From Massilia polaris (GTDB lineage Bacteria; Pseudomonadota; Gammaproteobacteria; Burkholderiales; Burkholderiaceae_D), in contig NZ_JABBGG010000002.1 of assembly GCF_012927275.1 (NCBI RefSeq), forward strand, positions 372,001-436,000: a stretch of DNA of 64,000 bases. Reading direction: 5' to 3'. Below, one piece after another: positions 34,797 through 44,582 of this stretch (position 1 is the first letter of the stretch; each line of letters opens with the position of its first letter). Below the pieces are notes generated by a model, which saw only the letters and a program-made list of their open reading frames with translations, was not told the origin of the DNA and searched no databases. The position numbers and the translations under genes were made by a program.

Positions 34797-36113
34797 ATGA
34801 CGATCAAGATCCGCAGCCTCGACTCCACCAGCGCAGGTTTCAAACAGCAGCTCGATACCCTGCTGGCATTCGAGGCGTCCACCGACGACGCCATCGAAAG
34901 CGCGGTCGCGACGATTTTGCAGGATGTGAAAGCGCGCGGCGACGCCGCCGTACTGGAATACACCAACCGCTTCGACCGCGTCAGAGCAACCGGCATGGCC
35001 GCCTTCGATATCGGCCAGGACGAATTGCAGGCCGCGCTGGAAAGCCTCCCGCACGCACAGCGCGAAGCGCTGCAGGTGGCGGCCGACCGCATCCGCGTGT
35101 TCCACGAACGCCAGAAGCAGGAATTGAAGGGCTTCAGCTACACCGAGCCTGACGGCACGGTGCTGGGCCAGCGCATCACGCCGCTGGACCGGGTCGGCAT
35201 CTACGTCCCGGGCGGCAAAGCGGCATACCCGTCGTCGGTGCTGATGAACGCGATTCCCGCCAAGGTGGCTGGCGTCGCCGAGATCATCATGGTGGTGCCG
35301 ACCCCGGACGGCGTGAAGAACCAGATGGTGCTGGCCGCCGCCGCGATTGCCGGCGTCACCCGCGTCATCACCATCGGCGGCGCGCAGGCGGTCGGCGCGC
35401 TGGCCTACGGCACCGATACGATCGCCGCGGTAGACAAGATCGTCGGCCCCGGCAACGCCTACGTGGCCGCTGCCAAGCGCCGCGTGTTCGGCACCGTCGG
35501 CATCGACATGATCGCCGGACCGTCCGAGATCCTGGTGCTGTGCGACGGCACTACCGATCCCGACTGGGTCGCGATGGACCTGTTTTCGCAGGCCGAGCAC
35601 GACGAACTGGCGCAGGCCATCATGCTGTGCCCCGACGCCGGATACATCGCGCAGGTCGAAGCCAGCATCCACAAGCTGCTGCCGACGATGCCGCGCCAGG
35701 ACACCATCCGCACCTCGATGACGGACCGCGGCGCGCTGGTCAAGGTGCGCGACATGGAGGAAGCCTGCGAGATCGCCAACGCGATCGCGGCCGAGCACCT
35801 CGAGATCTCCGCCGAGAACCCGCAGCAGTGGGCCGACAAGATCCGCCATGCCGGCGCCATGTTCCTCGGCCGCTTCTCGTCCGAGTCGCTGGGCGACTAC
35901 TGCTGCGGCCCGAACCACGTGCTGCCGACCTCGCGCACGGCGCGCTTCTCGTCGCCGCTGGGCGTGTACGATTTCCAGAAGCGCTCGTCGATCCTGTGCG
36001 TCAGCGAAGCCGGCGCCCAGACGCTCGGCAAGGTCGCGGCCGAACTGGCCTACGGCGAAGGCTTGCAGGCGCACGCCCGCAGCGCCGAACTGCGCTTGAA
36101 GCCCCAGCCATGA
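34797..36113 (+). CDS. hisD: Histidinol dehydrogenase
   Basis: Catalyses the last two steps, histidinol to histidine, with NAD and zinc. 438 residues. Signature [15 protein letters not shown] and [17 protein letters not shown] match the family, the catalytic Glu-His pair is in AIAAEHLEI, and the zinc/substrate region is [16 protein letters not shown]. Its stop overlaps the start of the DNA methyltransferase gene by 4 bp. Confidence 0.97.
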   Translation: MTIKIRSLDSTSAGFKQQLDTLLAFEASTDDAIESAVATILQDVKARGDAAVLEYTNRFDRVRATGMAAFDIGQDELQAALESLPHAQREALQVAADRIRVFHERQKQELKGFSYTEPDGTVLGQRITPLDRVGIYVPGGKAAYPSSVLMNAIPAKVAGVAEIIMVVPTPDGVKNQMVLAAAAIAGVTRVITIGGAQAVGALAYGTDTIAAVDKIVGPGNAYVAAAKRRVFGTVGIDMIAGPSEILVLCDGTTDPDWVAMDLFSQAEHDELAQAIMLCPDAGYIAQVEASIHKLLPTMPRQDTIRTSMTDRGALVKVRDMEEACEIANAIAAEHLEISAENPQQWADKIRHAGAMFLGRFSSESLGDYCCGPNHVLPTSRTARFSSPLGVYDFQKRSSILCVSEAGAQTLGKVAAELAYGEGLQAHARSAELRLKPQP

Positions 36114-36931
36114 CCGCCTGGGTCAACCGGGTGTTCTGCGAGGACGCTTTGAGCGGCCTTGCGCGCATCCCGGACGGATCGATCGACCTGATCCTGACCG
36201 ACCCGCCCTATAACCTCGGCAAGGACTACGGCAACGCGTCCGACCAGCAAAGCGTCGACGCCTACCTGGCCTGGACCGAGCAGTGGATCGATTGCGCCCT
36301 GCCGAAGCTCAAGCCGAACGGCAGCCTGTACATCTTCCTGACCTGGCGCTTCTCGCCGGAGATCTTCGTGATGCTGAAAAAGCGCATGACGATGATGAAC
36401 GAGATTATCTGGGACCGCCGGGTGCCGTCGATGGGCGGCAGCGTACGCAGCTACTCGTCGGTGCACGACACCGTCGGCTTTTTCGTCAACCGCAAGGACT
36501 ACTACTTCGACCTCGACGCCGTGCGCATCCCGTACGACGCCGCCACCAAGAAGGCGCGTTCGCGCTCGATCTTCGTGGGTGCCAAATGGCTCGAAGTGGG
36601 CTACAACCCGAAGGACCTGTGGAGCGTGTCGCGCCTGCACCGCGAGCATCCGGAGCGCGCCGACCATCCGACCCAGAAGCCGCTCGAGATCATCGAGCGC
36701 ATGGTCAAGGCCTCGTGCCCGCCGGGCGGCGTCGTGCTCGACCCGTTCATGGGCAGCGGCACCACCGCGCTGGCGGCCCAGCGCTGCGAGCGCAACTTCG
36801 TCGGCTTCGAGCTTAATCCCGACTACTGCGCGATCGTCGAAAGCCGCCTGGCCGGTCCCGCGCCGGAGCCGACCCGCAAGGCAGCCGCAAAGCGCAAGTC
36901 CGTCGCAGTCGCGGCGGTCAACCAGGAGTAA
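36110..36931 (+). CDS. Orphan beta-class DNA methyltransferase inside the his operon
   Basis: A 273-residue site-specific DNA methyltransferase. Catalytic motif IV DPPY is at 31-34 ([14 protein letters not shown]), a variable target-recognition region follows, HPTQKP is at 186-191 and the AdoMet motif DPFMGSGTT at 211-219. The IV-to-I order marks the beta class (as in CcrM), and DPPY favours N6-adenine. No restriction enzyme gene is near. The start lies in the hisD stop (ATGA) and hisC follows after 3 bp, so it is co-transcribed with histidine genes. The recognition sequence cannot be read. The C-terminal tail is Lys/Ala-rich. Confidence 0.92.
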   Translation: MTAWVNRVFCEDALSGLARIPDGSIDLILTDPPYNLGKDYGNASDQQSVDAYLAWTEQWIDCALPKLKPNGSLYIFLTWRFSPEIFVMLKKRMTMMNEIIWDRRVPSMGGSVRSYSSVHDTVGFFVNRKDYYFDLDAVRIPYDAATKKARSRSIFVGAKWLEVGYNPKDLWSVSRLHREHPERADHPTQKPLEIIERMVKASCPPGGVVLDPFMGSGTTALAAQRCERNFVGFELNPDYCAIVESRLAGPAPEPTRKAAAKRKSVAVAAVNQE

Positions 36932-36934
36932 AGC

Positions 36935-38026
36935 ATGACCAGTAAGCTCATCGAAAACACCATTCGTCCGGACGTGCGCGCACTGGCCTCATACCATGTG
37001 CCCGACGCGAGCGGCTACATCAAGCTCGACGCGATGGAAAACCCGTATCCGCTGCCTGACCGCCTGCGTACCGAACTGGCGATGCGCCTGGCCGACGCGG
37101 TGCTGAACCGCTATCCGATCCCCACCTACGGCACCCTGAAGCAGAAGATTCGCGCCAACCTGGGTGTGCCGGAAGGCTTCGACGTCATCCTCGGCAACGG
37201 CTCCGATGAAATCATCAGCATCGTTGCGACCGCGGTGGCGCGCAGCGACCGCCGCGCCGTCATCATGGCGCCGGTGCCGGCCTTCGTGATGTTCGCGCGC
37301 TCGGCCCAGATGGCCGGCTGCGACTTCGTCGGCGTGCCGCTCGGGGCCGACTTCTCGCTCGACCGCGAAGCGATGCTTGCCGCGATTGCCCAGCACAAGC
37401 CGGCGGCGCTGTTCCTGGCCTACCCGAACAACCCGACCGGCAACCTGTTCGACGAAGCGGACATGGAGGCGATCATCGAGGCGCTGGGCGACACCGGTAT
37501 CGCCGTCGTCGACGAAGCCTACGGCCCGTTCGCCCAGGCCAGCTTCATGGACCGGCTGCCGCGCTATCCGAACCTGGTCGTGATGCGCACCTTGTCGAAA
37601 CTCGGCCTGGCCGGCATCCGCCTCGGCTACCTGGCCGCCAGCCCGGCCTTGCTCGAACAGCTCGACAAGGTGCGCCCGCCGTACAACGTCAATGTGCTGA
37701 CGCAGGTTGCGGCCGAATTTGCGCTCGATCATATCGCGGTGCTGAACGCCCAGGCCGACGCGCTCAATGCCGCCCGCGGCGAGCTGGCTGCGAGCCTCGC
37801 CACGCTGCCCGGCGTGACCGTTTTCCCTTCACGCGCCAACTTCCTGCTGGTACGCGTACCCGATGCCGATCATGCTTGCGCGCAACTTTTAGCGGACAAG
37901 ATCATGATCAAAAATATGAGTAAAATGCACGGACTGCTGGCGAATTGCATCCGTGTTACCGTGAGTACTCCAGAAGAAAATTCCGCCTTCGTCGAAGCCC
38001 TGCGGGGCGCGCTCGAAACGCGCTGA
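36935..38026 (+). CDS. hisC: Histidinol-phosphate aminotransferase
   Basis: PLP enzyme converting imidazole acetol phosphate to histidinol phosphate. 363 residues. The PLP lysine is K222 in MRTLSKLGLAGIRLGY; AYPNNPTGN and VVDEAYGPFA give the cofactor asparagine, aspartate and tyrosine. It begins 3 bp after the methyltransferase stop. Confidence 0.96.
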   Translation: MTSKLIENTIRPDVRALASYHVPDASGYIKLDAMENPYPLPDRLRTELAMRLADAVLNRYPIPTYGTLKQKIRANLGVPEGFDVILGNGSDEIISIVATAVARSDRRAVIMAPVPAFVMFARSAQMAGCDFVGVPLGADFSLDREAMLAAIAQHKPAALFLAYPNNPTGNLFDEADMEAIIEALGDTGIAVVDEAYGPFAQASFMDRLPRYPNLVVMRTLSKLGLAGIRLGYLAASPALLEQLDKVRPPYNVNVLTQVAAEFALDHIAVLNAQADALNAARGELAASLATLPGVTVFPSRANFLLVRVPDADHACAQLLADKIMIKNMSKMHGLLANCIRVTVSTPEENSAFVEALRGALETR

Positions 38027-38074
38027 TTTCCTTCAACGAGTTTGCATTGATGTCGTCTTAACCGAGCCATTTTC

Positions 38075-38665
38075 ATGACCCGCACCGCAGAAATTACGCG
38101 CAACACCAACGAGACGAAAATCCGCGTCGCGATCAACCTTGACGGCACCGGCCAGCAAAAGCTGAACACCGGCGTGCCCTTCCTGGACCACATGCTCGAC
38201 CAGATCGCGCGCCATGGCCTGATCGACCTCGATATCGAATGCATCGGCGACCTGCACATCGACGCCCACCACTCGGTCGAAGACACCGGCATCACGCTCG
38301 GCATGGCGGTGGCCCAGGCGATCGGCGACAAGAAGGGCATCCGCCGCTACGGCCACGCCTACGTGCCGCTGGACGAAGCGCTGTCGCGCGTGGTGATCGA
38401 TTTCTCGGGCCGTCCCGGCCTCGAAATGCACGTGCCGTGGAAGCGCGCGATGATCGGCAATTTCGACGTCGACCTGGCGCACGAATTCTTCCAGGGTTTC
38501 GTCAACCACGCGCTGGTGTCGCTGCACATCGATAACCTGCGCGGCGAGAACGCCCACCACCAGTGCGAGACCGTGTTCAAGGCTTTCGGCCGCGCGCTGC
38601 GCATGGCCGCCGAGCTGGACGACCGCGCGCTTGGCACCATCCCGTCGACCAAAGGCAGCCTGTAA
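38075..38665 (+). CDS. hisB: Imidazoleglycerol-phosphate dehydratase
   Basis: Monofunctional 196-residue dehydratase; the phosphatase domain fused in E. coli HisB is absent. Metal-binding histidines lie in [24 protein letters not shown] and [19 protein letters not shown]. Forms manganese-dependent oligomers. Separated from hisC by 48 bp and from hisH by 20 bp. Confidence 0.96.
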   Translation: MTRTAEITRNTNETKIRVAINLDGTGQQKLNTGVPFLDHMLDQIARHGLIDLDIECIGDLHIDAHHSVEDTGITLGMAVAQAIGDKKGIRRYGHAYVPLDEALSRVVIDFSGRPGLEMHVPWKRAMIGNFDVDLAHEFFQGFVNHALVSLHIDNLRGENAHHQCETVFKAFGRALRMAAELDDRALGTIPSTKGSL

Positions 38666-38685
38666 CCAACCGACTGCCGACCCTC

Positions 38686-39324
38686 ATGAATAAAATTGTT
38701 GTAGTCGATTACGGCATGGGCAACCTGCGCTCCGTCGCGCAGGCGCTGCGCGCGGTGGCGCCGGAAGCAAACGTGCTGATTTCCGGCGAGGTGCTTGATA
38801 TCGACAGTGCCGACCGTATCGTGCTGCCGGGCCAGGGCGCGATGCGCGACTGCATGCGCAGCCTGCGCGAATCGGGCGTCCAGGAAGCGCTGCTGCGCGC
38901 CGCCAAAAACCGTCCGATGATGGGTGTGTGCGTGGGCGAGCAGATGCTGTTCGACGTCAGCGAAGAAGGCGACACGCCGGGCCTCGGGCTTTTGCCCGGC
39001 AAGGTGGTGCGTTTCCAGCTCGAAGGCCGCCTGCAGGACGACGGCTCGCGCTTCAAGGTGCCGCAGATGGGCTGGAACCGCGTGCGCCAGTCGGCGCCGC
39101 ACCCGCTGTGGAACGGCATCGAGGACAACAGCTACTTCTATTTTGTGCATAGCTATTATGCGCAGCCGGAGCAGGCGTCGGACGTGATCGGCGAGACCGA
39201 TTACGGCGGCGATTTCTGCTGCGCGGTCGCGCGAGACAACATCGTCGCCACCCAGTTCCACCCGGAGAAAAGTGCAGCCGCAGGACTCACGCTGTACAAG
39301 AATTTCGTCCACTGGAATCCCTGA
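38686..39324 (+). CDS. hisH: Imidazole glycerol phosphate synthase, glutaminase subunit
   Basis: Class I glutamine amidotransferase that feeds ammonia to HisF. 212 residues from the ATG at 38686 ([17 protein letters not shown]). The nucleophile is C82 in [10 protein letters not shown] (family form GxCxGxQ), with the His-Glu pair in TQFHPEKS. The open frame extends upstream into hisB, but only this start gives the family N-terminus. Confidence 0.96.
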   Translation: MNKIVVVDYGMGNLRSVAQALRAVAPEANVLISGEVLDIDSADRIVLPGQGAMRDCMRSLRESGVQEALLRAAKNRPMMGVCVGEQMLFDVSEEGDTPGLGLLPGKVVRFQLEGRLQDDGSRFKVPQMGWNRVRQSAPHPLWNGIEDNSYFYFVHSYYAQPEQASDVIGETDYGGDFCCAVARDNIVATQFHPEKSAAAGLTLYKNFVHWNP

Positions 39325-39354
39325 CTTAACCACTCACCAACCAAGAATATCGCC

Positions 39355-40146
39355 ATGCTGCTCATTCCTGCCATCGACCTCAAGGACGGTCACTGCGTCC
39401 GCCTGAAACAAGGCGACATGGAACTTGCCACCGTATTTTCCGAAGATCCCGCCGAGATGGCGCTGCACTGGCTGAAGCAGGGCGCGCGCCGCCTGCACCT
39501 CGTCGACCTGAACGGCGCCTTCGCCGGCAAGCCGAAGAACGAGGCGGCGGTGAAGGCCATCCTGAAGGCGGTGCAGGACTTCGCGGTTGAAAACGACATC
39601 GACGAGATCCCTGTCCAGCTGGGCGGCGGTATCCGCGACCTCGACACCATCGAGCGCTACCTCGACGCCGGCATCAGCTACATCATCGTCGGAACCGCCG
39701 CGGTCAAGAACCCGGGCTTCCTGCACGACGCCTGCGGAGCCTTCCCCGGCCACATCATCGTCGGCCTCGACGCCAGGGACGGCAAGGTCGCAACCGACGG
39801 CTGGAGCAAGATGTCCGGCCACGAAGTGATCGACCTGGCCAGGAAGTTCGAAGCCTACGGCGTCGAATCGATCATCTACACCGACATTGGCCGCGACGGC
39901 ATGATGGGCGGCGTGAACATCGAGGCGACCGTCAAGCTGGCGCAGGCCGTGAAGATCCCGGTTATCGCATCGGGCGGCCTGCACGACCTGGCCGACATCG
40001 AAGCGCTGTGCGCGGTGCAGGACGAAGGCATCGAAGGCGTGATCTGCGGCCGTTCGATCTACGAAGGTACGATCAACCTGGAAGAAGCACAGGCCCGTGC
40101 CGACGAACTGACCGAAAGCGACCTGGCCGATCGCGGCCCGGCCTAA
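39355..40146 (+). CDS. hisA: ProFAR isomerase
   Basis: 1-(5-phosphoribosyl)-5-[(phosphoribosylamino)methylideneamino]imidazole-4-carboxamide isomerase, a beta/alpha barrel. 263 residues, about 15 longer than usual because of a C-terminal tail ([16 protein letters not shown]). Catalytic aspartates are D8 (IPAIDLKDG) and the one in [12 protein letters not shown]. HisF follows after 2 bp. Confidence 0.96.
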   Translation: MLLIPAIDLKDGHCVRLKQGDMELATVFSEDPAEMALHWLKQGARRLHLVDLNGAFAGKPKNEAAVKAILKAVQDFAVENDIDEIPVQLGGGIRDLDTIERYLDAGISYIIVGTAAVKNPGFLHDACGAFPGHIIVGLDARDGKVATDGWSKMSGHEVIDLARKFEAYGVESIIYTDIGRDGMMGGVNIEATVKLAQAVKIPVIASGGLHDLADIEALCAVQDEGIEGVICGRSIYEGTINLEEAQARADELTESDLADRGPA

Positions 40147-40148
40147 AT

Positions 40149-40910
40149 ATGCTCGCCAAACGAATCATCCCCTGCCTTGACGTGACCGACGGCCGCGTCG
40201 TCAAGGGCGTCAACTTCACCGAGCTGCGCGACGCCGGCGACCCGGTGGAGATCGCGCGCCGCTACGACCGGCAGGGCGCCGACGAAATCACCTTCCTCGA
40301 CATCACCGCGTCAAGCGATGGCCGCGACCTTATTTTGCACATCATCGAGCAGGTGGCGTCGTCGGTATTCATCCCGCTGACGGTCGGCGGCGGCGTGCGC
40401 AAGGTCGAGGACGTGCGGCGCCTGCTCAATGCGGGTGCGGACAAGGTCAGCATGAACACCTCGGCCGTCACCAATCCGCAGCTGGTATTCGACGCCTCGC
40501 AGAAGCACGGTTCGCAGTGCATCGTGGTGGCGATCGATGCCAAGCAGGTCGCGCCCGGCAAATGGGAAGTGTTCACCCACGGCGGCCGCAACGCCACCGG
40601 CCTGGACGCGGTCGAATGGGCGCGCAAGCTGGAAAGCCTGGGCGCCGGCGAGATCCTGCTGACCAGCATGGACCGCGACGGCACCAAGTCGGGCTTCGAC
40701 CTGGGGCTGACGCGCGCGGTATCGGACGCCATCGGCATTCCGGTGATCGCCTCGGGCGGCGTCGGCGGCCTGCAGGACCTGGCCGACGGCATCAAGCAGG
40801 GCCACGCCGATGCGGTTCTGGCGGCCAGCATCTTCCACTACGGGCAGCACACGGTCGGTGAAGCCAAGCGCTTCATGGCCGGGCAGGGCATTCCGATGCG
40901 CCTCGCCTGA
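40149..40910 (+). CDS. hisF: Imidazole glycerol phosphate synthase, cyclase subunit
   Basis: Beta/alpha barrel that closes the imidazole ring using ammonia from HisH. 253 residues from the ATG at 40149. Catalytic D11 lies in [17 protein letters not shown] and the second aspartate in [26 protein letters not shown] is the phosphate-binding turn. The HisA and HisF barrels share the paired half-barrel pattern. Confidence 0.97.
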   Translation: MLAKRIIPCLDVTDGRVVKGVNFTELRDAGDPVEIARRYDRQGADEITFLDITASSDGRDLILHIIEQVASSVFIPLTVGGGVRKVEDVRRLLNAGADKVSMNTSAVTNPQLVFDASQKHGSQCIVVAIDAKQVAPGKWEVFTHGGRNATGLDAVEWARKLESLGAGEILLTSMDRDGTKSGFDLGLTRAVSDAIGIPVIASGGVGGLQDLADGIKQGHADAVLAASIFHYGQHTVGEAKRFMAGQGIPMRLA

Positions 40911-40939
40911 CCGGCTCCCAAGGACAACAGGAACAGCGT

Positions 40940-41380
40940 ATGGTTACAGTAGCGAGTACGGCGCCGAACGCCAAATGGCTCAAAAAGGTCAAGTGGGACG
41001 AGCACGGCCTGGTGCCGGTGATCGCGCAGGAGGCGGGCAGCGGCGACGTGCTGATGTTCGCCTGGATGAACCGCGACGCCCTGTGCAAAACGGTGGAGCT
41101 GGGCGAGGCGGTGTACTGGAGCCGGTCGCGCAAGAAGTTGTGGCACAAGGGCGACGAATCGGGCCACGTGCAGAAGGTGCTCGAGATCCGCCTCGATTGC
41201 GACGAGGACGTGGTGCTGCTGAAGATCGAACAGGCCGGCGGCATCGCCTGCCATACCGGACGCCATTCGTGCTTCTTCCAGAAGTTCGACGGCGACGTCA
41301 TCAGCGGCGACTGGGAGGCCGTCGATCCGGTGCTGAAGGACCCCGCCACCATCTATACCAAACCGAAGAAGAAAAAATGA
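40940..41380 (+). CDS. hisI: Phosphoribosyl-AMP cyclohydrolase
   Basis: Monofunctional, zinc-dependent enzyme opening the purine ring of PR-AMP. 146 residues. Magnesium/zinc ligands are in DCDEDVVLL and [17 protein letters not shown] and [13 protein letters not shown] are family signatures. Overlaps hisE by 4 bp; the two activities are one fused protein in E. coli but separate here. Confidence 0.96.
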   Translation: MVTVASTAPNAKWLKKVKWDEHGLVPVIAQEAGSGDVLMFAWMNRDALCKTVELGEAVYWSRSRKKLWHKGDESGHVQKVLEIRLDCDEDVVLLKIEQAGGIACHTGRHSCFFQKFDGDVISGDWEAVDPVLKDPATIYTKPKKKK

Positions 41381-41715
41381 GCCAGACCTTAGCCCGCGTG
41401 GCCGAAACCATCGAAGCGCGCAAACCTGAAAACGGCGGCGATGCCGCGACCTCGTATGTCGCCAGGCTGATGTCGAAGGGCGACGACGCCATCCTCAAAA
41501 AGATCGGCGAGGAAGCGACCGAGCTGGTGATGGCCGCCAAGGACGTGCGCGCCGGCGCCGACCGCTCGAAGGTCTTGTACGAATGCGCCGACCTGTGGTT
41601 TCATTCGATGATACTGCTAGCCCGCTTCGACCTCAGCCCGCAGCAGGTGCTCGACGAGCTGGCGCGGCGCGAAGGCCTGTCCGGCATCGAAGAAAAAGCG
41701 TCCCGCAAAGAATAA
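41377..41715 (+). CDS. hisE: Phosphoribosyl-ATP pyrophosphatase
   Basis: Hydrolyses PR-ATP to PR-AMP. 112 residues with the MazG-like metal motif [15 protein letters not shown] and [14 protein letters not shown]. Starts within the hisI stop (ATGA overlap). Closes the histidine pathway set in this operon, which lacks only hisZ and a histidinol-phosphatase. Confidence 0.95.
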   Translation: MSQTLARVAETIEARKPENGGDAATSYVARLMSKGDDAILKKIGEEATELVMAAKDVRAGADRSKVLYECADLWFHSMILLARFDLSPQQVLDELARREGLSGIEEKASRKE

Positions 41716-41733
41716 TCGACCCTGGAAGCCAAC

Positions 41734-42105
41734 ATGACCAACTGCATTTTCTGCAAGATCGCTGCAAAACAGATTCCATCGGATGTCGTCTACGAAGACG
41801 ACGAGTTGCTGGCATTCAAGGACATCAACCCTGCGGCGCCCGTGCACCTGCTGGTGATTCCCAAGCAGCACGTCGCCACGCTGTCCGAATGCAAGGACGG
41901 CGATGCCGCGATGCTGGGCCGTATGATGGCGCTGGTGCCGAAGCTTGCCGCTGAACATGGTTGCGCCGTCAGCTACGATGGCGATGGCCAGCCGAGCGGC
42001 GGATACAAGACGATGATTAACAGTGGCCCGGATGGCGGCCAGGAGGTGTACCATTTGCACTTGCACATGTACGGCGGTCCGCGCCCGTGGAAGGGCCAGC
42101 GCTAA
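41734..42105 (+). CDS. HIT-family nucleotide hydrolase (HINT-like)
   Basis: A 123-residue histidine-triad protein. The triad is HLHLHMYGG near the C-terminus; CIFCKIAAKQIPSDVVYEDD and VHLLVIPKQHV are typical of HINT purine phosphoramidases. It begins 18 bp after hisE and is probably part of the same transcript, as in many betaproteobacteria. Confidence 0.93.
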   Translation: MTNCIFCKIAAKQIPSDVVYEDDELLAFKDINPAAPVHLLVIPKQHVATLSECKDGDAAMLGRMMALVPKLAAEHGCAVSYDGDGQPSGGYKTMINSGPDGGQEVYHLHLHMYGGPRPWKGQR

Positions 42106-42182
42106 TTCTGACGTAGCCAGGCGCATCGCGTAAAATACCGCAGGTTTCATGGATATGGGCCGTTGTTGCCCGCAAGGAGAAA

Positions 42183-42413
42183 ATGATGGGTTCAATGAGT
42201 ATTTGGCACTGGCTGATCGTGCTGGTCGTAATTCTGCTGGTGTTCGGCACCAAGAAGCTCGGCAACATGGGCGGCGATATCGGCAAGGCAGTCAAGGGTT
42301 TCAAGGACGGCGTCAAGGGCGAGGAAGACAAGCCGGCCACGCCTGCTGCAACCCAGCATGTCGCTGACAAGACCACGATCGACGTCGACACGAAAGAGAA
42401 GACGAAGCTGTAA
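42183..42413 (+). CDS. tatA: Sec-independent translocase TatA
   Basis: A 76-residue Tat pore subunit: single N-terminal membrane helix ([16 protein letters not shown]), the FGTKKL hinge and an amphipathic helix ([14 protein letters not shown]), then a charged tail. Two ATGs are adjacent at 42183 and 42186; AAGGAG lies 3-6 nt upstream. First gene of tatABC. Confidence 0.95.
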   Translation: MMGSMSIWHWLIVLVVILLVFGTKKLGNMGGDIGKAVKGFKDGVKGEEDKPATPAATQHVADKTTIDVDTKEKTKL

Positions 42414-42463
42414 GCCGGCCCGGCGTGCCTTGTGCACGCCTGCCAGCCAAGGTTTCACCCTCA

Positions 42464-42949
42464 ATGATCGATCTCGGACTCTCCAAACTCGCCATTATCG
42501 GCGTGGTGGCACTGATAGTCATCGGCCCCGAAAAGCTGCCCAAAGTGGCGCGGATGGCCGGGACTTTGTACGGGCGTGCCCAGCGCTACCTGCACGACAT
42601 CAAATCCGAAGTCAGCCGCGAAATCGAGCTCGACGAGCTGCGCAGCCTGCAGAAGGAAGTGCAGGAAACCGCACAGTCGATCAAGGAAAACGTCGAGCAC
42701 AGCCTGGCCGAGAGCCGCGACGATGTCGAGGCAGCCTGGCGCGGCCATGATTCGTCGCCCGGCGTGACGGCCACGATGGACGACCTCGAACGCAAGGCGC
42801 GCGATTTCCGGCGCAAGAAACTGGTGCGCAATTCAGCCGTTCCCGGCTGGTACAAGAAGCGCCATGGCGGCAAGACCCACATCATGTCGGGCGCGGCCCG
42901 CGTACGCAAGTTCCGCCCCGCCGTCCAATCCAAATCTTCGTTCTTCTAA
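42464..42949 (+). CDS. tatB: Sec-independent translocase TatB
   Basis: 161 residues from the ATG at 42464 (MIDLGLSKLAIIGVVALIVIGPEKLP). The membrane helix with GPEKLPKVAR and the following amphipathic helix are standard; TatB binds twin-arginine signal peptides with TatC. A basic tail ends the protein. The upstream extension of the frame is outside the family. Confidence 0.95.
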   Translation: MIDLGLSKLAIIGVVALIVIGPEKLPKVARMAGTLYGRAQRYLHDIKSEVSREIELDELRSLQKEVQETAQSIKENVEHSLAESRDDVEAAWRGHDSSPGVTATMDDLERKARDFRRKKLVRNSAVPGWYKKRHGGKTHIMSGAARVRKFRPAVQSKSSFF

Positions 42950-43705
42950 ATGACTGAAAAAGCTGCGGGCGAAGAGACCTTTATCTCCCACCTGATCGAA
43001 CTGCGTGACCGCCTGGTCAAGGCCTCGATCGGCATTGCCCTGATGTTCGGCCTGCTGGCGCTGTGGCCCGGCCCCGCCGCCATCTACGACATCCTGGCCG
43101 CGCCGATGATCGCCGCGCTGCCGGTCGGATCGAAAATGATCGCCACCGGCGTCATCGCGCCTTTCCTGGTGCCGATGAAGGTGACGCTGGTCATCGCCTT
43201 CATGCTGGCGCTGCCCTGGGTGTTCTACCAGGTGTGGGCCTTCATCGCGCCGGGACTGTACGCGCACGAGAAAAAGCTGGTGCTGCCGCTGGTGTTCTCG
43301 TCGTCGCTGCTGTTCATCGGCGGTGTCGCGTTCTGTTACTTCTTCGTGTTCGGGCGTGTGTTCGCCTTCATTGCCGGGTTCTCGCCGCAGTCGATCGCGG
43401 TAACGCCGGACATCGAGAACTATCTCGATTTCGTGATGTCGATGTGCCTGGCGTTCGGCGTGACCTTTGAAGTACCGGTGGTGGTCGTGATCCTGGTGCG
43501 CATGGGCATCGTCACGGTCGCCAAGCTCAAGGAAATCCGCTCCTACGTGATCGTTGGCGCTTTCGTCATTGCCGCCATCGTCACTCCTCCGGACGTGGTC
43601 AGCCAGCTGGCGCTGGCCATCCCGATGTGCCTGCTCTACGAGCTGGGCCTGTTGCTGGCGCCGGTGTTCGTGCGCGCCACCCAGGCGCCTGAAGAGCCGG
43701 TCTGA
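42950..43705 (+). CDS. tatC: Sec-independent translocase TatC
   Basis: A 251-residue membrane protein with six helices. FISHLIELRDRLVKA is the conserved N-terminal signal-peptide-binding segment; FKV-type PMKVTLVIAFMLALPWVFYQVWAFIAPGL and VTPPDVVSQLALAIPMCLLYELG are family marks. It starts directly after the tatB stop. A hairpin follows the gene. Confidence 0.96.
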   Translation: MTEKAAGEETFISHLIELRDRLVKASIGIALMFGLLALWPGPAAIYDILAAPMIAALPVGSKMIATGVIAPFLVPMKVTLVIAFMLALPWVFYQVWAFIAPGLYAHEKKLVLPLVFSSSLLFIGGVAFCYFFVFGRVFAFIAGFSPQSIAVTPDIENYLDFVMSMCLAFGVTFEVPVVVVILVRMGIVTVAKLKEIRSYVIVGAFVIAAIVTPPDVVSQLALAIPMCLLYELGLLLAPVFVRATQAPEEPV

Positions 43706-43711
43706 GTCAAA

Positions 43712-43737
43712 CCCTGCGCACGGTTCCGCGCGCAGGG
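43712..43737 (+). terminator. Hairpin after tatC
   Basis: CCCTGCGC (43712-43719) pairs with GCGCAGGG (43730-43737); a CTCCCTTTCCTT pyrimidine tract follows. A likely terminator for the long mla-his-tat array, 7 bp after tatC. Confidence 0.6.
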
Positions 43738-43747
43738 CTCCCTTTCC

Positions 43748-43986
43748 TTACGGACAGTTACCGATCACGTAATACCCGGCCGAAGTCTGCGCCAGCGCGT
43801 TCGTGTAGAAGCGGTGTCGGTGTCGGCCGTGGCAGCGACCGGCGACGCGTTGACCTTCACGCCGTTACGGTAGACGTTGTAGCCGGTCGCACCGGACGCG
43901 GCGCTCCACGACAGCGCGATCGAGCTGGCAGTGCGCGTCCCGACGGCCAGCCCGGACGGCGGCAGGACTGCGGGCGGCGCACGCAT
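43748..43986 (-). pseudogene. Frameshifted remnant of a fibronectin type III domain protein
   Basis: On the minus strand one frame encodes a clear Fn3 piece (PSGLAVGTRTASSIALSWSA, then SGATGYNVYRNGVKV), which breaks near 43810. The neighbouring frame continues with FYTNALAQTSAGYYVIGNCP and a stop (TTA on plus, 43748-43750). Shifting by one base joins the two. There is no start codon or room for the rest of a gene, so this is the decayed 3' end of a secreted, probably carbohydrate-active or adhesive protein. The rest of the 340-bp tatC to dinB gap holds only the hairpin and the downstream promoter region. Confidence 0.8.
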
Positions 43987-44045
43987 TGCACACGCGCACG
44001 CTGCTGACCTACAATGCGGTTTCTAATGGATAACGAGGGATTCCC

Positions 44046-44576
44046 ATGAGCATGTGCGAACACGCCAGGTTGATGGCGCAGTACAACGAATGGATGAATA
44101 CGAGGCTGTACGGCGCGGCGCTGACCCTGCCGGCGGACGCGGTGTTGGCCGACAAGGGCGCTTTCTTCGGCTCGCTGTACGGCACGCTGAGCCACATCGT
44201 GCTGGGCGACACCATCTGGCTCAAGCGCTTCTCCATGCACCCGGCCGCGCATGCCTCGCTGGACCCGGTGCGCGCCATGGCGGCGCCGGCCAGCTATGAC
44301 GAGCGCGAGGGGAATCTGGAGGCGCTGCGCGAACGGCGCATCGCGCTGGACAAGATCATCGGGGAATGGGCGGCGGAACTGGCCCAGGCTGACTTCGGCC
44401 ACGTGCTGAAGTACAACAACGTCAAGGGCATGCCGTTTTCGCGCCCGTTTTCCGGCCTGGTGACGCACTTCTTCAACCACCAGACGCATCACCGCGGGCA
44501 GGCCACTGCCTTGCTGTCGCAGGCCGGCGTCGACATGGGCACGACCGACCTGCTGATGCTGGTGCCGGAGGCCTGA
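44046..44576 (+). CDS. DinB-like (DUF664-type) metalloenzyme-fold protein
   Basis: A 176-residue four-helix-bundle protein of the DinB/YfiT superfamily. Likely metal-binding histidines are in YGTLSHIVLGDTIWLKRF and in HFFNHQTHHRGQATALLSQAG, the standard second and C-terminal motif. GAGGGA precedes the ATG. Substrate is unknown; bacillithiol/mycothiol transferases share this fold but nothing here specifies that. Confidence 0.88.
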   Translation: MSMCEHARLMAQYNEWMNTRLYGAALTLPADAVLADKGAFFGSLYGTLSHIVLGDTIWLKRFSMHPAAHASLDPVRAMAAPASYDEREGNLEALRERRIALDKIIGEWAAELAQADFGHVLKYNNVKGMPFSRPFSGLVTHFFNHQTHHRGQATALLSQAGVDMGTTDLLMLVPEA

Positions 44577-44582
44577 CCCGCC

